NCBI GenBank assembly: GCA_020465985.1 | Contig: JAANYP010006645.1 | Coordinates: forward strand, 1 to 64,000 | DNA: 64,000 nt | Direction: 5' to 3' | Source: Centrapalus pauciflorus | Taxonomy: Eukaryota; Streptophyta; Magnoliopsida; Asterales; Asteraceae | Shown here: piece after piece, positions 31,996 through 44,913 of the stretch | Numbering within the stretch: the first letter of the stretch is position 1 | Layout of the letters: every line of letters begins with the position of its first letter | The notes under the pieces: model-generated | Databases searched by the model: none | What the model was told of the DNA's origin: nothing | What the model saw: only the letters and a program-made list of their open reading frames with translations | Made by a program: the position numbers and the translations under genes

Positions 31996-34262
31996 TTACT
32001 CTGGGTTGCGCATTCCATTTAGTTGAATTAAATAGTCAAACCGTGACTTATCAAATGCTTTGGTAAATAAATCAGCATTATTATCATCCGTTGCCACTTT
32101 TACCAATTTGATTAAGTTATTTTCAGCACAATCACGAATAAAATGATGCCTTATGTCTATGTGCTTTGTTTTACTGTGTTTAACTGGATTGTTAGTTATA
32201 GCAATTGTAGATTGATTGTCTATCCTAATGGGAGTTTGAGTGTAAGCCAAACCGTAATCCCGCAATTGTTGTTGTATCCATAGAACCTGTGAGCAGCAAC
32301 ATACTCGGCCTCGCACGTTGACACGGCTACCGACGTTTGTTTCTTGCATTGCCAGGATACCAATCTCCCTCCTAGGAACTGACAACCTCCAGTTGTTGAT
32401 TTGCGCGTCAAGCTGCATCCTCCGTAGTCAGAATCCGTGAATGCTTCCAACTCTAGATCTCCCTCCGCGTGATACCAAAGTCCCAGCTTCGGTTTCGACT
32501 TGAGGTATCGTAGAATCCGCTTCACAGCTTTTATGTGCATCTCCTTCGGATTAGCTTGAAACCTAGCACAAATACACACAGCAAACATGATGTCAGGTCT
32601 TGAAGCAGTTAAATACATAAGTGATCCAATCATGGCCCGATATAATGTCGGATCCACATCGGCATCACTTTCAGTACCCGGTCCAAGATTGTGATTCACT
32701 TGAATCGGCGTGCTGAAATGGGCAGTCAATTTTGTTCCTTCCAACCCGAAGCGTTCTAATATGTCATAGACATACTTCGTCTGATGGATAAACACACCAT
32801 CCTTCTTCTGGTCAACTTGTAACCCCAAAAAGAAAGTTAACTCTCCCATTGCACTCATCTCGAACTTCGACTTCATCACCTTCTCGAAATCTTTGCACAT
32901 CTGTTCGTCTGATGATCCAAAAATGATATCATCGACGTACACTTGTACCAAGATAAAATGTTCTCCCTTCCTCTTAACAAACAGAGTACTATCTATCCTA
33001 CCCCTTTCGAAACCGTTCTCTAATAAATGGTTGGATAGAGTCTCATACCACGCCCTTGGTGCTTGATGTAATCCATATAGAAGCTTATCTAAGCGATATA
33101 CTCTATCAGGATATTTTGGATCTGTAAATCCGGGCGGTTGTTCTACATACACCAACTTCTTCACTTTCCCATATAGGAAAGCACTCTTATCATCTAATTG
33201 ATATACCTTAAAGCCCTTGAAGGAGGCAAAAGCTAGAAACAACCTAATGGCTTCCAGCCTTGCTACTGGTGCAAACACCTCATTGTAATCGATTCCCTCC
33301 TCTTGCTTGAAACCCTTTACAACTAGCCTAGCCTTGTTGCGAGTGACTATACCCCGATCGTCTCTTTTGCACTTAAAAACCCATTTGGTTCCTATGGCAA
33401 CTTCCCCTCGAGGTAATGGAACTAACTCCCACACTTCTAGTTTCCTAAACTGCGAGAGTTCTTCCTGCATCGCTTCAACCCAGGAGTTATCCTTAAGTGC
33501 CATTTGCACATTCTTAGGCTCTACTTGCGATATGAAACAAGAATAGAGACATGTGTGATATGCCTCGGAGTCATTTATCATCGACAACAACACAGTGTTG
33601 TTATTTAAACTACTCCTAGTCCTCACACCCTCGTTAGGATTTCCTATGATGCTTTCTATAGGATGGTTCTTGTTGATCCTAGAGGTCTCTATCTCATCAA
33701 CCCTTAGATTATCTCCTAAGTTAGATCCTATTTCACCTAATGGGGGAACTTCCTCAGATTCTACATTTTCCTCATCGTGGACATTTTCCTCAGAGTTGGA
33801 ATTTGTTGCCTGAGTCTGGTTCTCAGTTGAAGGTGCTTCAGGAACATTGACTTCTGGAGATCCATCTACAGTCGAAGTAGGCTCGGATGTGGATTCAAAC
33901 GTAGTCCTCGGAAAGGTATGACCATCGTCATTCAGATGCAACGTCACCATGTCCTTTTCGATTGTACCTGCATTTTCATCCAATGGAATGTTAAATGACT
34001 CAAATAATTTATCATAGTCAAATATCCATTCCGGACCTGTTTGGGGTTCATGTGTATAACTTGTGACTTCAATGTTATACACAATTTCCACTGTACCATT
34101 TGTTTTGTTAAAAACCCGTTTGTTTGGTGAGTTCGGCACATAACCTAGGAAGTATCCTTCGTCAGCCTTTTCACCAAACTTCGGTTGATGTTTTGTACGC
34201 AATAAAGTGCAGGGTACCCCAAACGGTTCGAAGCCAGTTAAATTAGGTGGCCGTTTATTCAA
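31996..34262 (-). pseudogene. S3 reverse transcriptase and RNase H
   Basis: The 680-codon frame 34262-32220 covers the integrase tail, an acidic linker and copia RT: WVEAMQEELSQF, GTKWVFKCKRDDRG, FAPVARLEAIRLFLA, LYGLHQAPRAWYETL and catalytic YVDD in VQVYVDDIIFGS, then RNase H with FTDSDYGGC and CEAEYVA. A 13 bp deletion between GCTGCT repeats (near 32300), relative to S4, shifts the frame. The RNase H end (TKHIDIRHHFIRD, LFTKAFDKSRF) is in 32418-31996. DKSAFLYG replaces the usual D-V-K-x-A-F-L. Confidence 0.92.
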
Positions 34263-34310
34263 AATTTCATAACAGGTTTTGTTTAAAGATTTGACAGTTA
34301 GGACCCTGTT

Positions 34311-34664
34311 TCAAACGTGACATGCGGTATTCACTGCCTCCCCCCAAAACATGGTAGGAAGCTTTGAATCCGACAACATAGTCCTAGCTGCCTCAATCAT
34401 TGTCCTGTTTTTACGTTCGGCCACCCCATTTTGTTGAGGCTCAGACGGTGCACTAAATTGATGCACTATGCCCTTTGAGAGGCAATATACACCAATTATA
34501 GTGTTTTTGAACTCAGTTCCATTATCACTACGTATCCTTTTAACCCGTGTTCCGTAGGAATTCTCCACTTGGTCTAAGAACCCGATGAGCTTGGAAGCCG
34601 TCTCGTCCTTTGTACCTAAAAAGAAAACCCAAGAAAATCGTGAGTAATCGTCAGTGATAACCAA
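34311..34664 (-). pseudogene. S3 integrase core
   Basis: Frame with DDYSRFSWVFFL (first Asp), RSDNGTEFKN (second Asp) and PQQNGVAERKNRT (Glu): the DDE core of copia integrase is complete. It ends at a TGA after TACHV. S4 lacks exactly this core. Confidence 0.92.
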
Positions 34665-34681
34665 ACAATACCAACTACCTC

Positions 34682-35356
34682 CTATACTCCTTTTTTGATT
34701 GGTCCGAAAAGGTCCATGTGCAACAAATCGAATGTTGAGGTTATGGAGTTCTGCGTCTTGGACTTGTGTGTCTTCTTATGTTGTTTGCCCTTCTTGCATG
34801 GTAGACACTTGTCCTCGAACTGAAAGCTCTTCATTGGCACACCTCGCACCAATCCATTTTTCGTTATGTAGTTCATTTTTCTTAGGTGCAAGTGAGCCAT
34901 GCGTCTGTGCCACAATACTGATTCCGTCTCCGAAGCTTTGGATAACAAACAGATTGGCCCCATCGAAGTCTCCGGCTTGTTCATATCAAGCATGTACAAG
35001 TCATTCTTCCTTGGTGCCCGCATCAATACCCATTCTTCAGGAATCTTGAATCCCGGTTTTAGCACTAACGCTTCAGTGTCAGTGAACAACAATGAATTCT
35101 TCTTGTCACAGATTTGAGATACACTAATGAGATTGTGAACCAGTTTATCAACATGATAAACTTGGTTCAACTTGATCGTCCCATTAGTGAGCACTCCAGT
35201 ACCCGTGATGTTTCCTCCCTTGTTTCCCGCGAATGATACAAATCCCCGATTCCCACCCTTGAAGTCTGTAAGGAGACTTCTTTCCCCTGTCATGTGCCTG
35301 GAGCATCCACTGTCGACGAACCATTTGTTGTTTGGACCTGTGGTAGTCTTCTGCAC
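34682..35356 (-). pseudogene. S3 aspartic protease and GAG-pre-integrase domain
   Basis: WFVDSGCSRHMTGERSLL carries the copia protease DSG. NLISVSQICD and a zinc domain with LWHRRMAHLHLRKM, CLPCKKGKQHK and HMDLFGPI follow. A stop at 34682 separates it from the integrase core. Confidence 0.92.
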
Positions 35357-35371
35357 ATGAAAGAAAATAGG

Positions 35372-35956
35372 TTAGTTATCACGGGGAACCCAAGCCATAA
35401 CTGACTTGGTTATACCATTCTCGTCCACATACTTAAACTCTTTCAAATACCCATCTCGCCTTTCAGGTGACTTGGGTCGTTGAACAGGAGTTTGTTGTGG
35501 TGCCGAGTGATGTATATTCACTCTCTGCCTTTGAGTAGGCATTTGTTGTGGAGCTTTTGAATAATTCCTATTATATTGCATTTCGGATTATGATCCCTGA
35601 GCTCTTACCGGTGTGTGATGTCTAATAGGAGTGTGTGACCTAACCGGAGTGTATGCTTTGCTAGGTGTTGTGCTCCTATACTGTTGTTGAGGTCCAGACC
35701 TAGATTGATTTACGACTCTGTTCGGTGAACTAGTCCTAACTACTTCCTTTGGTCCAACCTTTACCGGTAATTGTTTCACAACTTGTTTTGGTGTAGCCTG
35801 CACAGTTTTCTCGGTACTCTGAGAACTACTAGTGCTCGCCACACTGGTTGAGGGCTTAACTGGTGTTGGCTTCCCTGTCTTAGGTGTAACTTCAGGTTTC
35901 CTAAGCGGACAGTTAGAAGCAACATGCCCCTTTTCATGACATCTAAAGCAGGACAT
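35372..35956 (-). pseudogene. S3 second zinc knuckle and Pro/Thr-rich linker
   Basis: 35956-35588 begins MSCFRCHEKGHVASNC, a second CCHC knuckle, then a Lys/Pro/Ser/Thr-rich segment with TPVRSHTPIRHHTPVR repeats. 35581-35372 continues with the PQQMPTQRQR and APQQTPVQRPKSPERRDG linker, ending MAWVPRDN before the protease. A stop near 35586 splits them. Confidence 0.8.
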
Positions 35957-35961
35957 CTTAT

Positions 35962-38253
35962 CTATGGACTTCTTGTGTGTGCCCTTAGACTTAGGTTAGG
36001 TGTCTCATTAGTGTCTTGATCCTTTTGAACCTCTTCTGCGACTGGTTCATCGTCCTGATCATTAAAATTAATTTTATGTTTTCCTGCAGGTGTTTCACTG
36101 GAGGAAGACACAAATTTGACTTTCTTAACCTTGACGGTTGTATCAGTCACCTTAGGTGTATTATCTATTACAGGCTCAGGTGTCGGTGTAGGTATCTCCT
36201 CTAAGTCTACTAATTTATCAGTTTTCTCCTGAGGTTGAGGCACATAGTTTGCATTAAAAGGTGGAGGAATTTCATGAAATCCTAGACCTACAGGCTTTTT
36301 AGACTGGCGTTGAGCGTCTAAAACTTTCCCTAGGTTCAGGCTTGAATTCCTAAACTTTTCTAACTTACTATTCGCCTCGGCTACCTTTACCTTTGTTTCA
36401 GCTAGCTCTATGTCTTTGTCCTTAAGATTTTTGGTCAAGGCCTCTACATGCTCATACATAAGCTCTAACCTAACACACTGCTCACTCAGTTTGTCTTTCA
36501 GAACTATTACATCTTGAGCATCAGCCTTAAGTTTTTCCTTAAGATCTTGCTTAATATCGTTTAAGCTAGCGTTATCAGCTTTTAAAGACTCATTTTGAGC
36601 AGTTATGGTTTTATGTGATTCTAAGACTAGATTTAACCTATCATTAGAAGTAACGCACAACACACATAATTCATGAAAAAGAGAGTAAGTCAGACTAACC
36701 TTTGTGTTATCAGATTCCACGTTGGCCATTTGAGCGGCAAACTCCAGAAGCGTCTGATCATTCGTCTTCTCCACCCACATCGGACTGTTGTCCCTTGTGG
36801 TCTGCTCTTCACCTTCACACCCATTCTCCGTGACTTCAGCCATAAAAGCCCGAGCATTTGATTCTGGATGTGAGCTCCAGTTGTAAGTACCATCTAGCTG
36901 TCTGTCTGAAGTGACATTTGATAGTAGACCAGCTATATTGGCTTGACCGGCAGATGAACTTGGAAGGTATCACTGTTGGGACTGATTCTGAAACTGTCCG
37001 TGATGCTGGTTCTGCCGTTGGTACATATCTACCTTTGGTCTCTGACATTCTCTGGCGAAGTGCCCCAGACCTTGACAGTTATAACACCTCACCTTGGACT
37101 TATCAAATCCAATTCCTTTATTGTTCATCGTCAAATTCCTCCCAGTTCTTTTGATGAATCTTTTAACCCGTTGGGTTACCATGGCCAGTTGCCATTTTAG
37201 ATCCATTTCCTCAAGATCGTCAGGGTTGACCTGATCATAGTATTCATCCCAGAGTGCAGGATCGTTAATTTTTCCCTGAATGTAGTTCCCGTATGCGGCC
37301 ACAAATGAAGCAAGTAAGTTCAAATGTTCTTCCGCTGGTTTTGCGCTCATGGGCATCTTAGAGTAGCCCTGAGATGTTGATGCCTGATTTGCTTGAGGTA
37401 GCGGTTCTTCCGATCTTCCCAATCCTAAGAACGCTCTATTCAGTGTGTCATCAGTCTCTGCTGGTGACGACGTTTCTCCGGTGAAAAACGCTGTAGCAGT
37501 CTTCATATCAGCTGCGGCTGAAGGTTTTGTTGATTTGCCAAAATACATTGCTGGATTCTGGACTTGCTCGTAATCCGTTTCGGCCTTCAGTAGCTCGAAG
37601 TGATAAGCTCGCAACGTTCCCACAATATCGTCCAATGATTGGGCATAATACTTATCCTCGTTAAGCTTTATCATTGCCAAATACATAGCCCATTTGGCTG
37701 GTAAGGCATCAAGAAGCTTGTTGTTCTTTTCGGTGTCATTATACTCAATCCCATGACTTTCAAGCTCCGTCAATTGATGATAAAATCGGGTGATGGTATC
37801 ATCCAACTGTTCATCCTTCAACGCCTTGAAAATCGCAAACTGTTGTTTCAACAGCTCCATACGCTTTCTACGAACCCTAGGATTACCCTCACACCTCGTT
37901 TCTAGTGACTCCCAAAGTTCCTTAGATGTCTTTTGAGTCCTAAATGTGTGTAGTATATCCTGAGGCAACGCCATTCTAATTATCGAGAAAGCTTTGTTCT
38001 CGGCTTCATACAGTTTCTTATCATCCTCCTTCATCATTTGGTATGATAAGACTCTCTGACGGCCTTCAACTTCAGAAATTGGTGGAATGTATCCTTCGTC
38101 AATACATACCCACATGCGCATATCATTGAAGCGCACAAAATCGGCAAACCGATCTTTCCACCAATAGTAATCCTCGAGTTTCATCAGCTTCGGTGGAGTA
38201 TTTGCCTTCCCGACCTCGTGGTCCATTTCCAGAAACTTTTGAAGATTTGACAT
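35962..38253 (-). pseudogene. S3 gag
   Basis: The ATG at 38253 opens MSNLQKFLEMDHEVGKAN. A UBN2-type copia gag domain follows (YWWKDRFADFVRF, FSIIRMALPQDILHTF, TSKELWESLETRCEG, LLKQQFAIFKALKDEQLDD, LLDALPAKWAMY). A CCHC knuckle, CYNCQGLGHFAREC, is at about residue 390. A TGA at 36970 (CGA in S4) interrupts the frame, which resumes in phase through DGTYNWSSHPES into a coiled-coil segment (36843-35962: SLNDIKQDLKEKLKADAQD, LAETKVKVAEANSKLEKF). Gag would be about 760 residues, longer than most copia gags, as is known for SIRE elements. Confidence 0.9.
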
Positions 38254-38299
38254 CGTTTCGAAAGTAATTGAATTGAACTTAATTAATTTAATTCGAAAC

Positions 38300-38660
38300 T
38301 AATTTGAATTAATTCTTTCGAATCTAGGTAGATTCGAATATAATTAAATTATAATTTATTTGGGATTAGATTCGATTAAGTTTAGTAATTCAATTAGATT
38401 CGACACTAATGACAGATTCGAAAGCTCCTAAACTCGAAGGTCAAGCAAACTCGAATACTCAGTAGATTCGAAGCCCTATTCGATTCTAGTCCAAACTCGA
38501 ATTAAACTCGAATGTCAACAGACTCGAGACCCTATTCGAAACTAGCACAAACTCGAATTAGATTCGAAAACTCTCTGTATCAAACTCGAAAGGAGTAGAT
38601 TTGGTTAGACTCGAGACTAAGTGTAACCCTAATTACCCCTAATAGATTCGAGCGCGGCAA
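38300..38660. repeat. TCGAA/TCGAG-word array in the S3 5' leader
   Basis: About twenty TTCGAA, ACTCGAA or ACTCGAG words spaced 10-25 bp between the PBS and gag. Non-coding. The S4 leader has the same feature at 49060-49330. Confidence 0.85.
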
Positions 38661-38901
38661 ACCCGAAAAAACGGCTAATACTTTGATTTTTTTAACGTTT
38701 TGCAGATTAAATCAATATTTTTACAACAAAAAATATTGATTTCGATCAAAAACGTGAAAAACACGAAGTATCTCCCGGATGACTATTTGCTAAGCTCGAA
38801 GAACACGAAAAACACGAAGATGAGTGAAAAACCGTCCAAAAGCGTCAAGAAACCTAGGATATATCTTGATGAACACGAAGAACAACAAGAACACCCCGTA
38901 G

Positions 38902-38913
38902 GCTCTGATACCA
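38902..38913 (-). other. S3 primer binding site (tRNA-iMet type)
   Basis: Minus strand TGGTATCAGAGC, a perfect match to the 3' end complement of initiator tRNA-Met, 2 nt inside the LTR. Confidence 0.95.
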
Positions 38914-38915
38914 CT

Positions 38916-39570
38916 TGTAAGGTCTACCTAACATAGATCTATCTAGATGCGGAACCGTCAACGAGTGCGGAATCCTCGTAACGGGTAGACGATAACAACA
39001 CTCACCAGGAACACGGAGACTATCAGAAGCTACACGAACTACACAAGCACGAGTCTACGAACTGATTCTCTCCGAAATGACACTAACACTGATGATAAAC
39101 TCGAAATCGCTTAATGCTTAATCACTCTCGAATTCTGCAAAAAATCTGATAATTAATCGAGTCTATCCCTAATTATAGAGGCTAATTCGAGTCTGTTATG
39201 GGCCAAACTCGAATCCGGCCCAAGGCCCATTCGAGTTTGTCCCATCTGACATTCTCGAATCTGCCTAATTGGTCACATTCGAATCTGTCCAAGTGACTCA
39301 TTCGAATCTAGCCAGATTTGAATCCTAGTCCTTAAACATTTCGAATTTACCTTTTCACATAATTAACTAAGTATTGAAACGTATGTTTTTACATTATGAT
39401 TGATTTTATCTTTGATCTTTTATGTTTGAACTTCTTGTAATATGTTACATTAAGTTCAAACACACAAACAATAATAATTAACAACCATATATAAACATAT
39501 ATATCTAATACTTGCTAAACCACAATGTTGGATCACTTAGACTGCTATCGTCACACAGGGTGTACCAACA
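38916..39570 (-). repeat. S3 5' LTR (655 bp)
   Basis: TGTTGGTACACC ... CCTTACA on the minus strand. Its R-U5 part is almost the same as in S4, but the upstream U3 is different in sequence. U3 has about ten TCGAAT-type words (39180-39360). Flanked by ATATT. Confidence 0.95.
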
Positions 39571-39575
39571 ATATT

Positions 39576-40258
39576 GGGCTTTAGGAAAAGAAACAAGATT
39601 TTTTTTTTAATAAAAAAATTGGCCCAATTTTATTAAATCTTTTTGTATTTTTCTTTGAAACAAACAAACAAAAAAATATTTTTGGTATTTTCTTTTAGTA
39701 TTTAAGTTAAGACAAGAATAAAATAAAATAAAATAAGATAAACTAGAATATTTTTGGCTTTTTGAAAAATTTGTAAAATTAAAATCTTTTTGGGATTTTC
39801 TGAACTATTAAGTTAAACTTAAAAAAATAAACTAAACTATAGCCAACCTAAAATTTAAAATTTAATTACTAAAATTAAAAGAAACAGAAAATTATAAAAA
39901 TTAACATCCTAACTATACTCCCCTCAAATAAATACCTATTTGTTTCCTTTTCTTTTTCAGATTAAGTTCGTGAACCTTTTTAGCCTTAAAGATACAGACA
40001 AACCTGGATTATGTTTGCGTCCCACTCCGTGATGAACAATTCACATAGCAATTTGCCAGGATCATTAACTATTAAAAATGTACACAGATAAGGAAATATT
40101 GAGTTTCAATTTTGTGACACAATCCTTAAATTTAAATAACAGATATTTTCTAAAATAAAGGAATTTCAATCATGATAGATTGAAATAGAATTATTTAAGA
40201 CAATATCTATAATTTAATTGGAAGGCGGATTCAACATGCCGATATGGGATACTAAAAA
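39576..40258 (-). other. S2 spacer after RNase H, non-coding
   Basis: AT-rich with long A/T runs (39600-39800). No ORF or repeat array was recognised. It continues at 26472 beyond S3. Confidence 0.7.
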
Positions 40259-41700
40259 CTAAAAACGAGGTTCGTCTAAAGCTTTAGTAAATATATCCGC
40301 AAGTTGATATTCTGTGCCAACAAAATACAACTCAATGGTTCCTTTTTTTACGTGATCTTTAATAAAATGATACCTGATATCTATGTGTTTCGTTCGAGAG
40401 TGCTGCACGGGATTGCAAGAGATGTCAATAGCACTCCGAGAATCGCAGTAAATCGGGATATTGGTGAGTGAGAATCCATAATCGCGTAATTGTGTTCTCA
40501 TCCACAGCACTTGAGAGCAACAGCTTGCAGCTACTACATACTCAGCCTCAGCTGTGGACTTTGAAACACAATTCTGCTTTTTGGAGGACCAACTCACCAG
40601 TCTATCTCCCAAGAACTGTATTCCTCCCGACGTGCTTTTTCTGTCAACTCTACAACCTGCAAAATCAGCATCTGAAAAAGCGGTAAGATCAAAATCGGTT
40701 CCCTTTGGATACCATAGACCAAGATCGGGTGTACCCTTAAGATAACAAAAAATGCGTTTTACCGCAATTAGGTGTGATTCTTTCGGGTCGGCCTGAAATC
40801 TAGCACAAAGACATGTTGAAAACATTATATCCGACCTACTAGCTGTCAGATACAGTAAGGATCCTATCATCCCATGGGAGTTGTGATACTCGTGCAAGAG
40901 TCTAACTTATACTTCTTGAGAATGTAAAGAGTATATTTTGACTGGTTCACAAAAATCCCATCCTCAAGTTGTTTGACTTGTAATCCGAGGAAAAAGTTCA
41001 TTTCCCCCATCATACTCATCTCGAACCTGGACTCCATTAGGGCTGAAAAATCCTTACAGAAATTACTGTCAGTAGATCCAAATATAATGTCGTCGACATA
41101 TATCTGTACTAGCATTATATGTGGGCCTTCCCTCTTAGTGAATAGAGTTGTGTCCACCACACCTTTACAGAAACCGACTGAAATAAGGAAATTAGAAAGA
41201 CTATCATACCATGCGCGAGGTGCTTGTTTTAAACCGTAGAGGGCTTTATCTAGCACATAAACATGGTCAGATTTATGTGTGTCAACAAAGCCTTGTGGTT
41301 GTTCAATGTACACCTCTTCGTTAAGTTCACCGTTTAGAAAGGCAGTCTTGACATCCATTTGGTACACTTTGAAATCCTTGTGTGTCGCGTACGCCAAGAA
41401 AATTCTGATTGCTTCGGTCCGTGCAACTGGAGCGAAGGTCTCGTCATAATATATTCCTTCTTGTTGTCGGTAGCCTTTGGTAACAAGTCTCGCTTTATTC
41501 CTTATCACAATGTCGTTCTCATCTCGTTTGTTCTTAAAAATCCACTTTGTTCCGATCACTGTACGGTCTTTTGGTTTGGGAACTAACCGCCATACTCTTA
41601 GCTGTTCAAACTGGTTGAGTTCCTCTTGCATTGAAACTATCCAATCTGGATCTTTTAGGGCTTCATCCACACGAGCGGGCTCTATCATGCTAAGGAATGA
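40259..41700 (-). pseudogene. S2 reverse transcriptase and RNase H
   Basis: 41688-40867: DWIVSMQEELNQFEQL, GTKWIFKNKRDENDI, FAPVARTEAIRIFLA, MDVKTAFLNGEL, LYGLKQAPRAWYDSL and intact YVDD (VQIYVDDIIFGS). A frameshift or stop near 40870 leads to 40897-40259 with MIGSLLYLTAS, FSDADFAGC, TAEAEYVVAASC and TKHIDIRYHFIKDH. Domains are complete apart from that one break. Confidence 0.92.
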
Positions 41701-41957
41701 TGCGAAGAGGCATTCATTAGCAGACGCCCTACGAGTTTGGACTCCTGTTGAAACATCACCAATGACTTGATTTGTTGGGTGACTTCGGGTCCATTTAATC
41801 TCGTGTGGAAGGGGTGCTCGGGATGGAATCTCAGTGGTTAAAGTGGGGATGGATGAAGATTCATGGTCAATGGTTTCAAATGAAGGTACCGCTGGTTCCG
41901 GCTCGATTTCCGAGTGTTCAGGTGAAGGAAGGATAGTTGGTATTATATGTGAGGGTA

Positions 41958-42880
41958 TTATAGGAGTAGATTCAACTGCGGATGTATCGGTGGATGATGT
42001 TGATGGATGTGGGTATGATGTGGATGAGGATGGAGCAGAGAAACTTTGTGGCGCAGTTTTGAAGGATTACCTACATTATTGATAGCATTAGACACATTAG
42101 CATTAGGACCGAAAAATTCTACATAAAAAGGATCAAACAAATTAACCAAATCAGAAGAAGAAAAAGAAATGGGGCTATTAGAAGAGTCTCCAGGCATTTG
42201 AGTAATGCGAGGTCCTGTCTGATCAACTTCGGGTGCCAGTTCAGCCAACTCTTCAAATGTGACATGCACACTTTCATTGACTGTTATGGTTCGGGTATTG
42301 AATGCGCGATATGCCTTCGAGTTGGATGAGTATCCAATGAAGATCGCTTCATCCGCCTTTTCGTTAAACTTCCCGAGGTTGTCTTTATCGTTCAGCACAT
42401 AGCACCTGCAACCAAATACACGTAAGTATTTGATAAATGGCACTTTATTCAAAAAGAGTTGGTAAGGAGTTTTGTTAAAGCGCTTATGGATAAAGGAGCG
42501 ATTTTGTGTATAGCAGGCTGTTGATACGGCTTCGGCCCACAAGAATGGAGGTAGCTTCGAGTATGTTAGCATTGTACGAGCGTCTTCCACAAGCGTACGG
42601 TTACGCCTTTCCACGACCCCATTTTGTTGAGGCGTTCTAGCAGCAGAGTATTGATGTTGAATACCTTTGGATCGAAGGAAGCCCTCAACTACCGAGTTCT
42701 TGAACTCCGTGCCGTTATCGAATCTGATTGACTGAACTGACAGCTGCTGTTGGGTCTCGACACTCTTAATAAAATCTATGATTTCTTGAGTTGTCTCGTC
42801 CTTGGATCGCAAGAACCTGACCCAGGTATATCGTGAATAGTCATTAACGATATCCAACACATATCGCTTCCCGTTTATGC
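41958..42880 (-). pseudogene. S2 integrase
   Basis: NDYSRYTWVRFL supplies the first Asp, RFDNGTEFKNS the second (FDNG instead of the usual SDNG), and PQQNGVVERRNRT the Glu. The C-terminal part has VFGCRCYVLN and GYSSNSKAYRAFN, then an acidic/Ser linker and a His-rich frameshifted tail. A stop at about 42882 separates it from the protease frame. A further frameshift near 42050 precedes RT. Confidence 0.9.
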
Positions 42881-42881
42881 T

Positions 42882-43553
42882 CTATGTCCGCATCGGTCCG
42901 CATAAATACATGTGAAGTAACTCCAATACTGTTTTCGTTGATGGTTCGGGCTTTGGTTTGTGAGATGATCGTTTCATCTTTCCTTTCTCACAAGCTCCAC
43001 AAAGATGGTCCTTCTCATAATGCAATTCAGGGAGACCTTTGACCAGTTGTTTCGCAGTCAGCTTGTTGATATTGTCAAAGTTCAAGTGGGATAACCTTCG
43101 ATGCCATAACCAAGAGTCTTTTGAAGAGGCTTTTGATAGGAGGCAAATGTTATCCTTTACTATGAGCTTGGCTACGTCAATGGTGTAGAGGTTAGAGTTT
43201 CGGGAACCAGATAGGATTTCTTTTCCATCCATACTCCTCACACTGCAGTTCTTAGCTCTAAACATTACCTCTAGTCCTTTGTCACAGAGTTGTCCTATGC
43301 TAAATAGATTATGTGATAATCCCTCAACATAGTCAACGTCCTTGATGACTAGATTATTTAGAACCAAGTCCCCGTATCCTTTAATATGAGTCTGATGGTT
43401 GTTATCGAATTTTACCGTTCCGCAATACTGTTCAACTACGTTGGACAGCAATTCTCTTCTTCCCGTCATATGCTTGGAGCAACCCGAATCCATATACCAA
43501 ATGGATTTAGCCTGAAAAGCAAATAAATTCATACAATGAAAAACTATATGCAT
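42882..43553 (-). pseudogene. S2 aspartic protease and GAG-pre-integrase domain
   Basis: IWYMDSGCSKHMTGRRELL contains the copia protease DSG. NLFSIGQLCD follows, then the zinc domain LWHRRLSHLNFDNINKL and CGACEKGKMKR. It ends at a stop right after CGPMRT. Confidence 0.92.
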
Positions 43554-43780
43554 TCAAACACATCCATTTTAAATTACAATCAAACCGTGTTCTGAACCGA
43601 GATGTTCAGAAAACATGATGAGTTAAGACCGGGTCCTGAGCTGTGTGCACAGAAGCCAAACGTGTGGGTTTAAGCACAACTGACAAGCAAAAGAATGGGT
43701 CCTAGTCTATGGTAACTAGAAGCCATTTCATTGAAGAACGGGTCTTGATCAGAAGTAACCAAGAACCATCTGCATAAAGA

Positions 43781-44760
43781 TCACACAACTTTGGGTACCC
43801 ACCTCAATATGGGTCCCTTTTTGTTAGGAGTTCCAGATATATATGGCACATGTGCAGTTTTAGGAACCCATTTAGCATTTTTGTGTGGTCCGGATGCATA
43901 CCCCTTTGGAATCCATTGAAGGTTGGATTTATTGGGCTTTGGAACCTTAGGCCATGAAATTGCCTTCGGTGTTTGACTTTTTTGAGACCTTTTTGACCTT
44001 TGCTTTGGTTTTGGGCCTCGGCAACGGACAAGTCTCAATTTTATTTGAGGCTAATGATGCAGCATTTTTTGTTTTCTTTTTTCGAATTCGTTTAACAGGG
44101 AATGGCACGAAAGCATTCATTTCAGGAACCTGTCGTCTATAACGAGTTGGACATAGATTAAATAATTCACTGAAAGAGTACTTTAACGAAGCAACAGAAT
44201 TCGGTACATCATTACACACATTGTTACACACATTGTCTTTAGAGATTATAAACATCCTATCTCTAGTAACAAGTTCATTTGGCATTATAGCCTTCTTCAC
44301 AAAAAAACTCGAAAAATCCAGCATGGTGGTTTTTGGAACTCTTCTTACATAATCTGTAGGAACAAAACGATTAGAGTTAGCAAGCATGGAAGATTTAGAC
44401 TTGACAGAATTTTCTTTTTGTTGGTGAGTGGGTTTCTTAAAAGACTTGGATTGGATCTGAGTCTTTTTAGAAACCTCATTTTTAAACATTTTTGAGCACT
44501 CACCTTTATAAATGAAAGAAGAAGTTTCAGCTTTAGCCTTACCTTTATTTGATGACACATATGGAATTTTGGTGGAATGAGAAACTGTTTGTTCTTTTGA
44601 AAAATCCTTTAATTTTTTAGAAACCATGTCAAAATTTTCTCTGTAGACAGTTAATTCCACAGTTTGTTGAAAAGTTTGATTCACCAATTTGTCTTCGCTC
44701 TTAAGAAGAGCATCTTGAAGATCAATAGCTTTCTTTTGAGACTACTTCAATTCCTTTTCT
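43781..44760 (-). pseudogene. S2 gag-pol linker region
   Basis: 44687-43947 and the overlapping frame 44038-43781 encode a Lys/Ser-rich basic linker between the coiled-coil gag part and the protease, ending IPKGYASGPHKNAKWVPKTA and ILRWVPKVV. The WVPK motif corresponds to MAWVPRDN of S3. 43554-43780 is non-coding or frame-broken. Stops also separate it from the upstream coiled-coil frame. Confidence 0.7.
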
Positions 44761-44913
44761 AAAACATTAATTTGATGTTGAAGAACCTTTGTAGGAATAT
44801 AAAGTTGAGGAATTGGTTATACAGTTTCTGTTTTCAATTCAGCTTCTGAATAAGTTGACAAGTAGTCATCCTCTAAAGTGGGTACTCTAGATGGATAACT
44901 CTCGTTAAGTTCT

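Larger units (their letters stand above)
26478..39570 (-). mobile_element. S3: complete SIRE/Maximus-type copia element (13.1 kb)
   Basis: LTRs 26478-27156 (679 bp) and 38916-39570 (655 bp), with target duplication ATATT at 26473-26477 and 39571-39575. It contains PBS, gag with two knuckles, protease, integrase, RT, RNase H, a 2 kb spacer, extra ORF and PPT. The LTRs differ by a 23 bp tandem duplication, one single-base indel and about nine substitutions by eye, so it is fairly young. Coding is interrupted by a few stops and small deletions. It is inserted in the S2 spacer between RNase H and the extra-ORF promoter. Confidence 0.95.
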